Shown: positions 11,273 to 23,873 of the stretch, one piece after another
Layout: every line of letters starts with the position of its first letter
Position numbering within the stretch: the first letter of the stretch is position 1
NCBI RefSeq assembly: GCF_963082655.1
Contig: NC_081553.1
Span: 126,633,736-126,697,735, forward strand
Length of the DNA stretch: 64,000 bases
DNA from: Stomoxys calcitrans
Lineage: Eukaryota > Arthropoda > Insecta > Diptera > Muscidae
Reading direction: 5' to 3'
Notes under the pieces: model-generated
The model's database searches: none
Seen by the model: the letters and a program-made list of their open reading frames with translations, nothing else
What the model was told of the DNA's origin: nothing
Made by a program: the position numbers and the translations under genes

Positions 11273-12268
11273 CAAAAAATTTGCACAATTTCATACACAT
11301 CGGCTAAAAATTGCCTCCCTCATAGAATTTGACAAAATGTTGTTGACCTGTGGGTTTTAAGAGCTATATCAAGTTATTTATATAAATGGACCGTACCTAT
11401 CATGGCTGTTAGAAGTCATAGAAAAACACAACCCCCAAAATTTCGGGCAAATCGAGTAATAATTGAAACAACAAATTGTGAGGTCGGTTTATTTGGCAGC
11501 TATATCAGTTTATCAACCGATGTAAACCATACTTGTAATAGTTGTTGGAAGTAAGACCTGAACGACATAGGCAAAATTTCATCCAAACTGGATAAGAATT
11601 GCGCCCTCTAGAAGCCCAAGAAATTTAATCGGGAGATCGGTGTATATGGCGGCTATATCAGGTTATGGACTGATTTAGACCATACTGAGCACAGTTGTTG
11701 GAAATCGTACCAAAACAATATGTGCAATATTTCAATTATTTTGGGAGCATTGGTAGAATTGGGAGCTCTAGAAGCTCAAGAAGTCTAATTGGGAGATCGT
11801 TTAATATGGCAGCTATATCAGGTTATAAACCTATTAGAAGCATATATAGCACAATTATTGGAAGTGATACCGAATCATCACTTGCAAAATTTCAGCCAAA
11901 TGGGATAAGAATTGTTCCATCTAGAAGCTCATAAAGTCAAGACCCAAAATCGGTCATGCAAAATTTCAGCCATATCAGATAAGAATTACGACCTCTAGGG
12001 GCTCAAAAAGTCAAGATCCAAGGTCGGTTTATATGGCAGCTATATCAAAACATAGCAAGTATTTATGCAATATTTTAATCGGCTAGCTTTACTCCTTCGA
12101 AAGTAAGCGTGCTTTCGACAGACAGACGGGCGGACGGACATTGCTTGATCGACTTAAAATGTCATTTCGATCAAGAATATATATACTTTATAGATGAATA
12201 TTTCGATGAGTTACAAATAGAAACGAAATTAGTAAACTCCCTTTCTATGGTGGAGGTAATAAAAAAGT
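11273..12268 (-). mobile_element. HINE-A, 3' end missing
   Basis: About five A-type units lie in minus orientation, one with an unusual run of GAGCTCTAGAAGCTCAAGAAG. They are followed by the inverted 5' region: AAGTAAGCGTGCTTTCGACAG, GACAGACGGGCGGACGG, an inverted (TA)n core and CTATGGTGGAGG. The 3' hairpin is lacking; the array abuts the neighbouring HINE at 11272. Confidence 0.75.
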
Positions 12269-12289
12269 GGCATTCGATATTCTCATTGT

Positions 12290-12845
12290 GTCTGACTTAG
12301 GAGTGTTTTCGGGGGTGAGGTGGTCCCCCAGACACTTAGCCCTGAAAAATATCAGCATCGTGCTCTTTTCCCAAATACCATTTATTTAAACCCCATATTG
12401 CCATTGGTTTTGGGGGGCGTCCCCCAAACACATGGCCCCAAAATTGGTTATCAAATTCGTTTTCTAATCTCAATCACCTTTTATTTGAGTCCCATATTGT
12501 CGGGATTGGTGTATATATATATTTGGTAGGTTTCGGGGTGGGGCGCCCCCCTAGGTACCCCATCCGAAATTTGGATATCAATTTTTTTGTTAGTAGGTTA
12601 CTATGAGAGAGCACCCAAAATATCGCTTAAATCGCATAACCCATCTCTGAATTCTGGCGTTTCTGAAAATTAGGTTAAGGGGGAGGGTCCGCTCCCCCTT
12701 CAGATATCAAAAAATGTAGTACCTTATTTTCACCACGGGATCATTATGCACCATCAGTGAAAATTTCAAGAAAATCGGTTCAGCCGTTTCTGAGTCTATA
12801 AGGAACACACAAACAAACAACACAAATAGATTTTTATATATAAGA
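12290..12845 (-). mobile_element. Helitron, 5' part only
   Basis: On the minus strand the 5' terminus TCTTATATATAAAAATC lies at 12845-12829. It is followed by the conserved 5' segment (CCTTATAGACTCAGAAACGG, TTTTCTTGAAATTTTCA, GATCCCGTGGTGAAAATA) and three internal units. It breaks off before the CTAG end. Unlike the two other Helitrons it is not flanked by HINE sequence at its 5' end; an (AAG)n run sits there. Confidence 0.75.
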
Positions 12846-15125
12846 AGAAGAAGAAGACATACCAGTTTTTCCAATTTTCTACAGTTTGCTCATTTTAATA
12901 GGAATTTAAATAACAGTAGACAAAATAACTACTACCATAATATTTATGTTTTTAAACAAAAGATTAAAGCCTAAAGCTGACAAATTGTTTTATTAACTTT
13001 TAACAATGCCCCAATTTATGTTGCCAGTTCAAAAATTTGGTATGCATTTATTTTAAAGTCTAAAATTTTTAATGTAAAAACAGCAGACAGTGTTTGTTGA
13101 TATCAGCAGACTTTTTTCTCTGGGTGTATAGCAAACGCGGCAACCATATTGCCCCCATCAAATTTTCCGCCAGCACTCTGATGTACTGCACTCTTTGAAA
13201 TCCTTTGACTTCAGCTAGCTCACGAATATTCAATCTACAGTCATCCAATACCATTTTGTGGATTTTTTTTAACCACTTCTGGCGAGAATCTAGCTAGTTT
13301 CTAATATTGGTTGGATTCAGACCCTTTAGGGAAAGTATTGTATGACATATCGGGGACCAATTTGTTTCCACATATACAAATTCATTGAGCTCGTTTAGTT
13401 TTGAGTGCTTTTACTTGGTTAATGAAAGTTGACATTTTATTACATGAAAAGTGCCATATACATTTTTAGAATATCTCAAAGTGCTGCGATTGGGTCAGTG
13501 TATTGCCGCTCCTTTTCGTTGTGGAAATATTTGGTGGTACCACTGTACGTCAGTTATGCTATTACTGCATCAATTGAAGAAGGAACTGGATTTATTTTTC
13601 CTTTTGCTTTAATTTCATTCCAACCGCCTCAAAGGAAGGAAACAGAAACAAAGCAATAAAACAAAGATTCAGATATTCGTTGCATACTCAAGTATGCGCA
13701 TATCATTGCAAAGATACTTGTATTGAGCCCTTCTTATATCAAATTCTTTTATTTCAAACGAAACAGATTTCCCATACATTTCAAAGAAAATCCTTTTGCG
13801 TTGTTGTTCATGCGTTTGTGCACAACGGGGAGAAGTTGTGGAAATGCGTAAATGTGTATCAAAGTGTACTGGGAAAGTAAAAAAAAAAAAACTTTTAAAA
13901 TGGTTGCTAATCTACATATTTTTGAACACTCTGAACACTCTATGAAGAAAACATGTATCTAGTTTTCATATATAGCATTGTCAGCACACCCTATTATCTG
14001 AATCCAATATATATGCATGGCCCGTTACAATTCGATTCGTTTAATTTATTATATTTTTATGTTAAAAGCAAAATGAAACAAAAACATTTCACTCATGAGC
14101 GTAACATTGTTAACGTTAATATTTTAACAAATTCTCATACAAAATATTTTAAAAGCCTTTGCAACCGCAAACGCAAGGAAGCAGGCTGGTGGTTGGTTCA
14201 ATGATATACAGGCATATGCCAAATGGATTATGTGGTAAATTTTAAAGGTTTTATGTGCTATTTGCGCCTACATAATTTATGTTCGATTTTCGTTTTCAAT
14301 GGTTTTTTCCCCAGCTCGCCACTCGTTTATTTATGAACATTGTTGGCCTATAAAGTGTTATTTGGTTATGCCTATTTAAGCCCATAAAAATACACTTATT
14401 TTATTGTTTATTAGTTATTTCATATGTAAATCTCTTTGAAATGAAGTCAGCTGTATAAGGCTTCACACCCTCTGCTTGGATATGGATGTGAGTGGAGCTG
14501 TACGTGCATTAGAAGCTTTCCTCCGTCCATTGTGCCACTGAACCACAGATCCCATCTATCAATAATTGTTTGGCAAATGTGTAAATCGAGTGTAATTTAT
14601 TGAAATCCAAAAACATATTGAAGGGAAAATTAAGACCTTTACCCAACATAGATGGCATTGATGAAAATTGCAGCCATGTTCAAGTGAATTATATGAATGG
14701 AGAATTATAAATCTTGTGTTATGCATGTCTTAAGGCAAAAGTGAAAGGGGGGAAAGATGTAAGCCCTTATTATGTAAGAGTGATACAAGGTGGAACGAAC
14801 TTTGTTATAAATTGAAATTTAGTAGTTGTAGCAAATAACAATTAATGCTAATGTTGGATTCTATGCACAAAAAATTATTTCAAATTAAGTTAACTCGGAG
14901 CTTGTTCTGTCTCTAGTTTGGAGAAGAAAATACATAAGATTTTGTTGTTGGAATGGTCTCGAAATCAGACGAATGGGTTTTTGTTTCTACTCAAAAAGAA
15001 AAGCAAAACAGTAAAAACCCTTTGAAAAGTTAAGCATAATATATAGGTTATGGATCCGCTATAGTGTTATTGTTCCGCGACCGGAATTTGACAGCAATCA
15101 AATGTTATTGTTTCCATACCAAAGC
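12846..15125. other. Low-repeat region
   Basis: AT-rich sequence without any family I recognise. Open frames up to about 80 codons (for example 13429-13659 and 13953-14204) show no motif and no clear codon bias. It could be intron or intergenic DNA. Confidence 0.45.
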
Positions 15126-15835
15126 ACTTTTTTTATACCCTCCACCATAGGATGAGGATATACTAATTTCATTCTGTTTGTAACACCCCGAAATATGCGC
15201 CTAATACCCCATAAATGATATATATTCTCGATCGCCATGTCATTTTAAGTCGGTATAGCCATGTCCGTCCGTCTGTCTGTCGAAAGCACGCTAACTTTCG
15301 AAGGAGACAAGCAGCTCCTTTTTGCACAAATACTTTCTATTAGTGAAGGTCGGTTGGGATTGGAAATGGGCCAAATCGGTCCATATCTTGATCTCTAGAG
15401 GGTGCAATTCTTATACGATTTGACTGAAATTTTGCACGAGGTGTTTTGATATCACTTTCAACAACTTTGCTAAGTATAGCGCAACTCGGTTCATAACCTG
15501 AAATAGCTGCCATATAAACCGATCTGGGGTCTTGACTTCTTCAGCTTTTAGGGGGCGAAATTCTTATCCGATTTGGCAGAAATTTTGTACAACGGCTTCT
15601 CCTATGACCTTCAACATACTTGTTCAATAAGGTCTGAATCAATCTATAGCTTGATCTTGCTTCTTGAACCCCTATAAGTCGCAATTCTTATCCCAATGAA
15701 GTGAAATATAACATAATGTCTTCTGCAGTGTTCACCATTCAATTCATTTATGATCCGAATCGGACTGTAAATCGATAGAGCTCCAATAGCATAACAGGTC
15801 TTATTCATTATTCTTTGTTTGCCTAAAAAGAGAAA
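15126..15835 (+). mobile_element. HINE-A, 3' hairpin missing
   Basis: The 5' motif TATACCCTCCACCATAGGAT leads to a diverged core, GTCCGTCCGTCTGTCTGTCG and AAAGCACGCTAACTTTCGAA. About three A-type units follow, then the pre-terminal segment TTCATTATTCTTTGTTTGCC. The usual CCATGGTGGAGGGTATATAA and palindrome are absent after 15835. Confidence 0.8.
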
Positions 15836-17462
15836 ACCATAATGGTAAATAAGAATTCATTAATTCTAAAAATAAAAATTACATACCTTACACATTGGCA
15901 TGTGCCAGTCATTATATTTTTTAAAAAGCTATTCAATTTTTTATATTTTTTTATTTAATTTATTTGTAATGAAAATATAATGAATGTATATTAAGCCTAC
16001 TAACGAAGTTTCCCTGGCAGTTTTTCCTTGTTGAAAATACAACTATTTGAGTTAAAACAGCCCCAAACAGTACAGATGGACCTTCTGGTGTATCTCAGTA
16101 TTTACAGCACATATGTACACATAATTCTCAGAATTCGTTTTTGCTCATTTGATTGTAAAATAATTTTTTTACCCCAACTTGAAGAGTCCTCAAGAAGATA
16201 AAAACATCCAAAGACAAGATGTTGTAAAATCTAATTCAGACTGAGGAGGAAACTTCAATGAAATTTATATGTTCGTTTATTTCTTTGTGAACTAAATACC
16301 CATAAATTAGATTGTTTTCGTTTTCTCTCCTTCGGCTTGCTACTACTACTACTACTAAACAGTGAAGTAAATTTTTATTATTTTGTTACGAACTGATGAT
16401 CCTTTTTTGGTGGAATCAAAAATACCCTGCCATTTCCTTTGCCCTGCCCAAAGCAAGCTATGTAGCAGCTAATGGGGCGTGGGATGCGAATGTGAAGAGG
16501 CGAGCAGATGTGAGCTTTTCATACTCCTAAAGGGGAAATGTCGAATCCGCGGAGCCGGGAGGATGAGCAAAGAGGTGGCAATTTAATGGCATTTATAGAA
16601 CAACAAATGAAACACTTACAACACAGGAAAAAGTCAATTCGATTTCCGTTCTTGGCCAAATGTTACATTACACATCAATGCCGTCCATCAAATCATTCGC
16701 AAGCTCCTTGTCTTCAAATGTGGCAAGGGTGCTGGTGCTGGTGCTGCTACACACCCACCACTTCGGAGTGCGTTTGTCTATGGGGATTGATGGGACGTTT
16801 GGATGGGCACTCTGAAACTCTGCGTTTGGTGTTTACAACATTTGCGTTTATTTATTGATTTGCAGGGCAATTTGGTATTGCTTCCGTTCATTGTGGCTCT
16901 TGAAAGCCAAATTTTGTATGGCGCATTTAATAGTTGTGTAGCAACATTTAACGGAATCATCAAGTATGGCCCCATTCCACCACCCCTTTTAACAGTGTTG
17001 CCACGATTTATGACTGCGATTAAAAGAAAGAGAATCATTTAAAATATATTGGCTTGGAAAAGTTACTTAGGCTTTTAGGATGGATACACGGAATGCTAGA
17101 AATTTGGAAATTAAGCACATGTAAAAACTTTTTGCTTTGCAGGAGAAATTAATGTCTTGGCGGTTTTTGAGATTGTATGTGGAAAATTAATTTCTAGTTT
17201 ACATCAAAACCAAAATAGTTGTTGAAATACGATAGTCTTTTCTGTTCCCTATGTCCCAACTGAAGACAAGGACGAGAAGACCAAAGGAATATGTATTTCA
17301 CATAACCCAGAAGACATTAAAACTGGGAGCAGTAGCGCAGAGGTAAGCACATTTGCCTATAACAAATTGGTTTAAAACCTGGGGATCAGAAAAAGAGTTG
17401 CAAATAAGCAGAATAAACTTCCTCTGTCCTTTCCATTGCATTGAAATTTAACTAGGAATTTT
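15836..17462. other. Low-repeat region with a short trinucleotide run
   Basis: No family recognised. A (CTA)n run lies at about 16342-16358. At 17333-17396 there is a degenerate tRNA-like stretch (TAGCGCAGAGGTAAGCA with a decayed B box), perhaps an old SINE head. Overlapping open frames at 16538-17042 on both strands have no recognisable motif. Confidence 0.4.
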
Positions 17463-19168
17463 TATACCCACCACCGACGGATGGGGGTATATTCATTTTG
17501 TCATTCCGTTTGCAACACATCGAAATATCCATTTCCGACCCTATAAAGTATATATATTCTTGATCAGCGTAAAAATCTAAGACGATCTAGACATGTCCGT
17601 CTGTCCGTCTGTCTGTTGAAATCACGCTACAGTCTTCAAAAATAGAGATATTGAGCTGAAAAATAGAGAGAGCAGCTTAAGTTCGAAGATGGGCCATATC
17701 GGACTATATCTTGATATAGCCCCCATATATACCGATCCGCCGATTTAGGGTCTTAGGCCCATAAAAGCCACATTCATTATCTGATTTTGCTGAAATTTGG
17801 GTCGGTACGTTGCCATAGACCCCTCGACATCCTTCGTCAATATAGCTCAGATCGGTTCAGATTTGGATATAGCTGCCATATAGACCGATCCTCCGATTGA
17901 GGGTCATAGGCCCATAAATGCTACATTTATCATCCGATTTTGCTGGAATTTAGGACAGCGCATTGCCTTAGTTCCCCCTGACATCCTCCGTCAATATAGC
18001 TCAGATCGGTTCAGATTTGGATATAGCTGCCATATATACCGATCCTCCGATTTAGGGTCTTAGGCCCATAAAAGCCACATTTATTATCCAATTTTGCGGA
18101 AATTTAAGACAGTGAGTTGCATTAAGTCCTTCAACATCCTCCATCAATTTGGCTCAGATCGGTTCAGATTTGGATATAGCTGCCATATAGACCGATCCTC
18201 CGATTTACGGTCTAACCCATAAAAGCCACATTTATTACCCCATTTTGCTGAAATTTGGAAAAGTGAGTTATCTTAGGTCCTTCGACATCCTCCGTCAATA
18301 TGGTGTAGATCGGTTCAGATTTGGATATAGCTGCCATATAGACCGATCCTCCGATTGAGGGTCATAGGCCCATAAATGCTACATTTATTATCCGATTTTG
18401 CTGGAATTTGGGACAGTACATTGCCTTAGGCCCCCCGATATCCTCCGTCAATATATATCGATCTCTCGATTTCAGGTTTTGGGCCCATAAAAGGCGCATT
18501 TATTGTCCGATGTCGCCGAAATTTGGGACAGTGAATTAAGTTAAGCCCCTTGACATACTTCTGCAATATGCCGATTTAGGGTCTTAGGCCCATAAAAGCC
18601 ACATTTATTATCTGATTTTGCTGAAATTTGGGACGGTACGTTGCCATAGGCCCCTCGACATCCTTCGTCAATAGAGCTCAGATCGGTTCAGATTTGGATA
18701 TAGCTGCCATATAGACCGATCCTCCGATTGAGGGTCATAGGCCCATAAATGCTACATTTATTATCCGATTTTGCTGGAATTTAGGACAGTACATTGCCTA
18801 AGGACCCCCGACATCCTCCGTCAATATAGCTCAGATCGGTTCAGATTTGGATATAGCTGCCATATAGACCGATCCTCCGATTTAGGGTCTTAGGCCCATA
18901 AAAGCTACATTTATTATCCAATTTTGCGGAAATTTAAGACAGTGAGTTGCGTTAAGTTCTTCAACATCCTCCATCAATTTGGCTCAGATCGGTTCAGATT
19001 TGGATATAGCTGCCATATAGACCGATCCTCCAATTTAGGGTCTTAGGCCCATAAAAGCCACATTTATTATCCAATTTTGCGGAAATTTGGGACAGTGAGT
19101 TGTGTTAGGCCCTTCAACATCCTCCGTCAATTTGGCTCAGATCGGTCCAGATTTGGATATAGCTGCCA
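17463..19168 (+). mobile_element. HINE-B array, left arm of a large inverted repeat
   Basis: A complete 5' region (TATACCCACCACCGACGG, CCCTATAAAGTATATATATT, GTCCGTCTGTCCGTCTGTC, GAGATATTGAGCTGAAA) is followed by about ten B-type units, with core positions near 17874, 18028, 18181 and 18332. Several units are nearly identical, suggesting recent unequal exchange. No 3' end is present. The array meets an opposite-facing one at about 19168, inside the GATATAGCTGCCA core. Confidence 0.85.
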
Positions 19169-20413
19169 AATCTGGACCGATTTGGGCATAGTTGCAAAAA
19201 ATGTCGAAGTGCCTAACACAAAGCACTGTTCCAAATTTCGGCGAAGTCAGACAGTAAATGCGCCTATTATGGGCCCAAAAACCTAGAGATCGGTCTACAT
19301 GGCAGCTATATCCAAATCTGGACCGATCTGTGCCATATTGCAGGACCGATCTGTGCCATATTGCATCGGTTAATAAATGCGCCTTTTATGGGGCCAAAAC
19401 TTTAAATCGAGATATCGGTCTACATGGCACCTATATCCAAATCTAGACCTATTTGGGCCTAGTTGCAAAAAAATGTCGAAGAGCCTAACACAAAGCACTG
19501 TTCCAAACTTCGGCGAAATCAGGCAGTAAATGCGCCTTTTATGGGCCCAAAACCCAAAAACCTAGAGATCGGTCCACATGGCAGCTATATCCAAATCTGG
19601 ACCGATCTGTGCCATATTGCAGAAGTATGTCAAGTAACTTAACTCACTGTCCCAAATTTCGGCGACATCGGACAATAAATGCGCCTTTTATGGGCCCAAA
19701 ACCTGAAATCGAGAGATCGGTCTATATGGCAGATATATCCAAATCTGAACAGATCTGGTTCAGATTTGTCGACAACTCACTGTCCCAAATTTCAGCAAAA
19801 TCGGATAATAAATATGGCTTTTATGCACCTAATACCCTAAATCGGAGGATCGGTCTATATGGCAGCTATATCCAAATCTTGACCGATCTGGACCAAATTG
19901 ACGAAGGATGTCGAAGATCCCAACACAACTCATTGTTCCAAATTTCAACAAAATCGGATAATAAATGTGGCTTTTATGGGCCTGAGACCCTAAATCGAAG
20001 GATAGGTCTATATGACAGCTATAACCAAATCTGAACCGATCTGGGCCAAATTGACGAAGGATGTCTAAGGGCCTAACACAACTCGTTGTTTCAAATTTCA
20101 GCAAAATCGGATAATAAATGTGGCTTTTTTTGGCCTAAGACCCTAAATCGGCGGATCGGTCTATATGGGGGCTATATCTAGATATAGTCCGATATAGGCC
20201 CCATATTCGAACTTAACCTGCTTATGGACAAATAAAAAGAATCTGTGCTAAATGTGTGGCTAGATTGACTTTGAATGTCAATACGTTCGACTCAGAATGT
20301 CGAGACGGTCAAGAGTATATATACTTTATGGGGTACTAGATCAACATTTCGAGGCATTTCAAACGGAATGTCTAGATTAGTTACCCCCCATCCTATAGTG
20401 GTGGGTATAAAAA
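19169..20413 (-). mobile_element. HINE-B array, right arm of a large inverted repeat
   Basis: B-type units run in minus orientation (AAATCTGGACCGAT, GGCAGCTATATCCAAATCTG, GGCGACATCGGACAATAAATG). They end in an inverted 5' region (GGGTACTAGATCAACATTTCG) and CCCCCATCCTATAGTGGTGGG. The GTCY tract is almost lost. With the left arm this forms a head-to-head inverted repeat of roughly 2.9 kb, with 5' ends outward and both 3' ends missing. Confidence 0.85.
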
Positions 20414-22235
20414 TGTTGTGGCAATCATTCACTCACTCATTCACTTGCAATATCGGAAGTGGTCATTAATGAATATGGAAAAGTTTGCTTTGGCAATTTA
20501 TTGCCTTTTTTGCTTATTATGGCTAATTTGTTATATGCTCTACTCCTTTACACTACGACATGAAGCATGGGGTTTTTTGTTTTTTAACTCTTTTTATAGG
20601 AATTCCCTTTACAGTTTACGTTTTCCCTTAGATTCGTTTTTATTACTTAGGACATCGTTCACAAGGAACCTGTTTATGTACCTCACCCATTATCAGTCTC
20701 ATGAATGGAATTGCCGTTGCCAATGGCTCAGTATGCAGCCCTACATCAACATTGGTGCCATCATCAGTATCGGTATCATCAGTATCAGTATCAGCATCAC
20801 CATCAACTTCGACCTCCGTTCGGGGTCATGAAAATTCATCATGCAGCAATAAACAAGAATTGTTTTATTGTCTATATGTATGCATGTAGAAATGTATTAA
20901 TCTCCCTCCCCTAGCAGAGCAGAAAGCAAGAAAGCGTAAACATCAAAGGAGCCAAGCGTGGGGAAAAGCAAAAAACGCAACGAAAATAAACTTAGCAATT
21001 TGTAATAAAAGCTTTGATGTTTATGCTTAATTTTTTGCCTTCGCCATGTCTTTTCTCGCCTACCGTTTATACTGATCCTGCATTTTATTTCTGTCAGTGT
21101 GTCATGGTCTTGACCTTGCCTCGCCTTGGCCTGCCTGGTATGGATTATGTTGCCGTGTAGCTGCTGATGTTGGATTTTTTTTTTATCAGCAATACCCTCT
21201 GCTGCATGTGTTGCTGTGTTTGTCGGAGAGTAGCTCAAACTTTTTCTGCAACTCTAGGGTGGAGAGGTTAAAAAGTTCACCAACAACAGGCCATGTTTTG
21301 CCATAAAAACACAAGAACAAAACAAAAAATTCTTCTTATATGCGGAGAAATCTTGGGGCAAATAAAGCAGAGCAGCAGCAACAGCAGCAGAATTCCACAT
21401 AAACCCCGGAAAAAAGTTGCCAAAGAAACAACAAAAATGTTGAAAGTTATGCTACCACATTCATTGGAATTTAGCATTAAAATATGTGAATGAAAATGAG
21501 TAGAAGATTTCCTAATGATGTGTCATCTTGTAGTAAGTGTCCTTTGTTATCCTTTTAATGGGTCTGAACAGTCTTACTGCGCAACACGAGGTAAAAGCAT
21601 GACAAACGCTTGACAAACTGAAATGGAAACCAATTAAATTTTATTAACATCCCAAAAAAAAAATGTTGCAGACGACGTGATTTAATCCTAAAGAATACAT
21701 ATATGGAAATAAACACATAAACACACCCACACACATACATAACAACGAAAATCAGTCTGACAATAAGACTTATCATTGATTCCTGATCACACATACAAGT
21801 AAATTAAACTAATTGGTTATGGAACAACATTTTAATCCTGATACGACACTTTGAAGAGTTATTTAAAGAAATTTCTTAAGTTAGGAATTAAAAAGGATTT
21901 TCATTCCAAGTGACAGAAAAAGCATGGAAATGGATTTTTCCACATGGTAATGTATTTAATAACCACTTTAAAAAGAATCTGAAGTGGCCAAAAGTCAATA
22001 TGTAAACAATAAATTCGAAATGAGCGAAATGAGAAAATAACCCAAACTGAATGTCGTGCCCATATAGAAATTTGGGGAGGGGAAAACTAAGCGTATGTTC
22101 CATGAGATGAAATAGATTTATGCACTTAGGAGCAGTGTTGCCTGTTTTAGTGGGGTCCTATCAAAATTGGTAGGTTTCAATTCTCTTGGTAGGTTGGTAG
22201 CCTGATCTCAATATTTTGTAGGTTTTTCCAACATA
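20414..22235. other. Low-repeat region with a hexanucleotide run
   Basis: At about 20755-20812 a degenerate hexamer run (CAGTAT, CAGCAT, CACCATCA) creates a serine-rich or HQYQ-rich open frame by itself. A CAG-rich run lies near 21371-21391. No exon or RNA gene is recognised. Confidence 0.4.
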
Positions 22236-22239
22236 TAAT

Positions 22240-22365
22240 TACCAATTACCTCATCATTGAGCTTAAACTTGAATCGAAAAGCCTTAATTAATGTGCGAGA
22301 AGTTTGCCCCTGTTCCATAATGGAATGTTCATGGGCAAATTTTCATTTGCATAATTACCAAGTTG
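22240..22365 (+). repeat. SINE tail
   Basis: It has CATTGAGCTTAAACTTGAAT, GAGAAGTTTGCCCCTGTTCC and GGAATGTTCATGGGCAAATT, the last third of the SINE at 26653-26952. The tRNA-like head and body are missing. Confidence 0.65.
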
Positions 22366-22748
22366 ATTCCTGAAAAAATCGCCGGGGATAACTCAAAATT
22401 ATTTCACTTCTTGTCATTTCTGTGTAATCGTTAAGAATGTAGAATAAAATCATGAAAGTCGAGCCAAAAACTGTCACAAAGGGTTTCACTGCTTCAAATT
22501 TCAGGAAAAAAGTTCTGATATTGACTGTAAGTGTTTCGTAAATTCTAGGTAAGAGATGCGGCTTTTGTGCGTCCAATGCCTTTAACCCGAAAACAGGGCT
22601 ATATGGAAGATGCATACAAATATGTATAGTCACATCTATATCTCACTATAACACAGAAAATTGGAAGTAAAAGCGCATTTCTGTTCTCAAAACATTAAAT
22701 CGGAAGATCGCTTTATCAAAATTGGCGCGATTGTTAATGGAAATCAAT
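22366..22748. other. Unassigned stretch
   Basis: I see no repeat family or exon, apart from a short HINE-like phrase (AAATCGGAAGATCGCTTTATC) near 22690. Confidence 0.35.
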
Positions 22749-23873
22749 AAAAAACAAGTAAAAAGGCGAACTTAGGATACCCACCACCTAGGGAATATAC
22801 GTAAACCACCTTTCATCAAAATTCGGTGAAAATTTTATACCTTTTGTCCCATAGAAGTTATATCAAGATATGTTCCAATTTTGACCAAATACTTATAAGT
22901 ACAAGTCATTGTTCAATTGTATATAACAAAATATTGGTCTTTTTAGTAGCTTTATCTAAAAATAAACCGATTTGAGCTACATACGACACGGATTTCGAAA
23001 AGCCTAACATAAGTCACTGTGTCAAATTTCAGTTGAATCGGATTAGAAATGCGCCTTTTATGGGGCCAAAACTTTAAATATGGCAGCTATATCCAAATCT
23101 AAACCGATTTAGCCCAAGTTTCAGAAAAATTTCGCAGGGCCTAACTCAACTCACTGTCCCAAATTTCGGCGAAATTGGACAATAAATGCGCCTTTTATGG
23201 ACCCAAAACCTTATATCGAGAGATCGGTCTACATTGTAGTTATATTCAAATCTGGACTGATATGGGCCATATTGCAGAAGGAAGTCGAAAGGCTTAACCT
23301 AACTCACTGTCCTGAATTTCGGCGACACCGGACAATAAATGCACCTTTTATGGGCCCAAAACCTTAAATAAAGAGATCGGTCTATATGGCAGCTATATCC
23401 AAATTTTAACCGATCTGTGTCATATTGCAGGATTATGTCGAGGGGCTTAACTTAACTCACTGTCCCAAATTTCGGCGACATCGGACAATAAATGAACATT
23501 TAATGGGCTCAAAACCTGAAATCGAGAGATCGGTCTATATGGCAGCTATATCCAAAACTGGACCGATCTGCACCAAATTAATGAGAGATATCAAAGGGCC
23601 TAACACAATTGTGTTAGGCTCTGTCCCAAAATTCAGGAAAATCGGATATTAAATGTGGCTTTTATGGGCCTAAGACCCTAAATCGGAGGATCGGTCTATA
23701 TGGCAGCTATATCCAAATCTGAACCGACCTGAGCCAAATTGACGAAGGATGTAGAAGGGTCTAACACAACTCACTGTCCCAAATTTCAGCAAAATCGGAT
23801 AATAAATGTGGCTTTTATGGGCCTAAGACCCCGAATCGGAGTATCGGTCTATATGGCAGCTATATCCAAATTT
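22749..23873 (-). mobile_element. HINE-B 3' end and array
   Basis: On the minus strand the B-type 3' end (AAAAACAAGTAAAAAGG, ATACCCACCACCTAGG, GTAAACCACCTTTCATCAAAA) is followed by about seven B-type units. The array ends without a 5' region exactly where the HINE-A 3' segment begins, inside a shared GATATACCC. At 23600-23626 there is a small local inversion of the CCTAACACAATTGTGTTAGG phrase. Confidence 0.8.

Noticed and set aside
17463..19168. CRISPR-like or satellite array
   Set aside because: Units of about 153 bp without spacers, carrying DINE-1-like 5' features, are internal transposon repeats in a eukaryotic genome.
20701..20889. Serine/valine-rich open frame
   Set aside because: It translates a degenerate hexanucleotide repeat, which is open in two frames at once.
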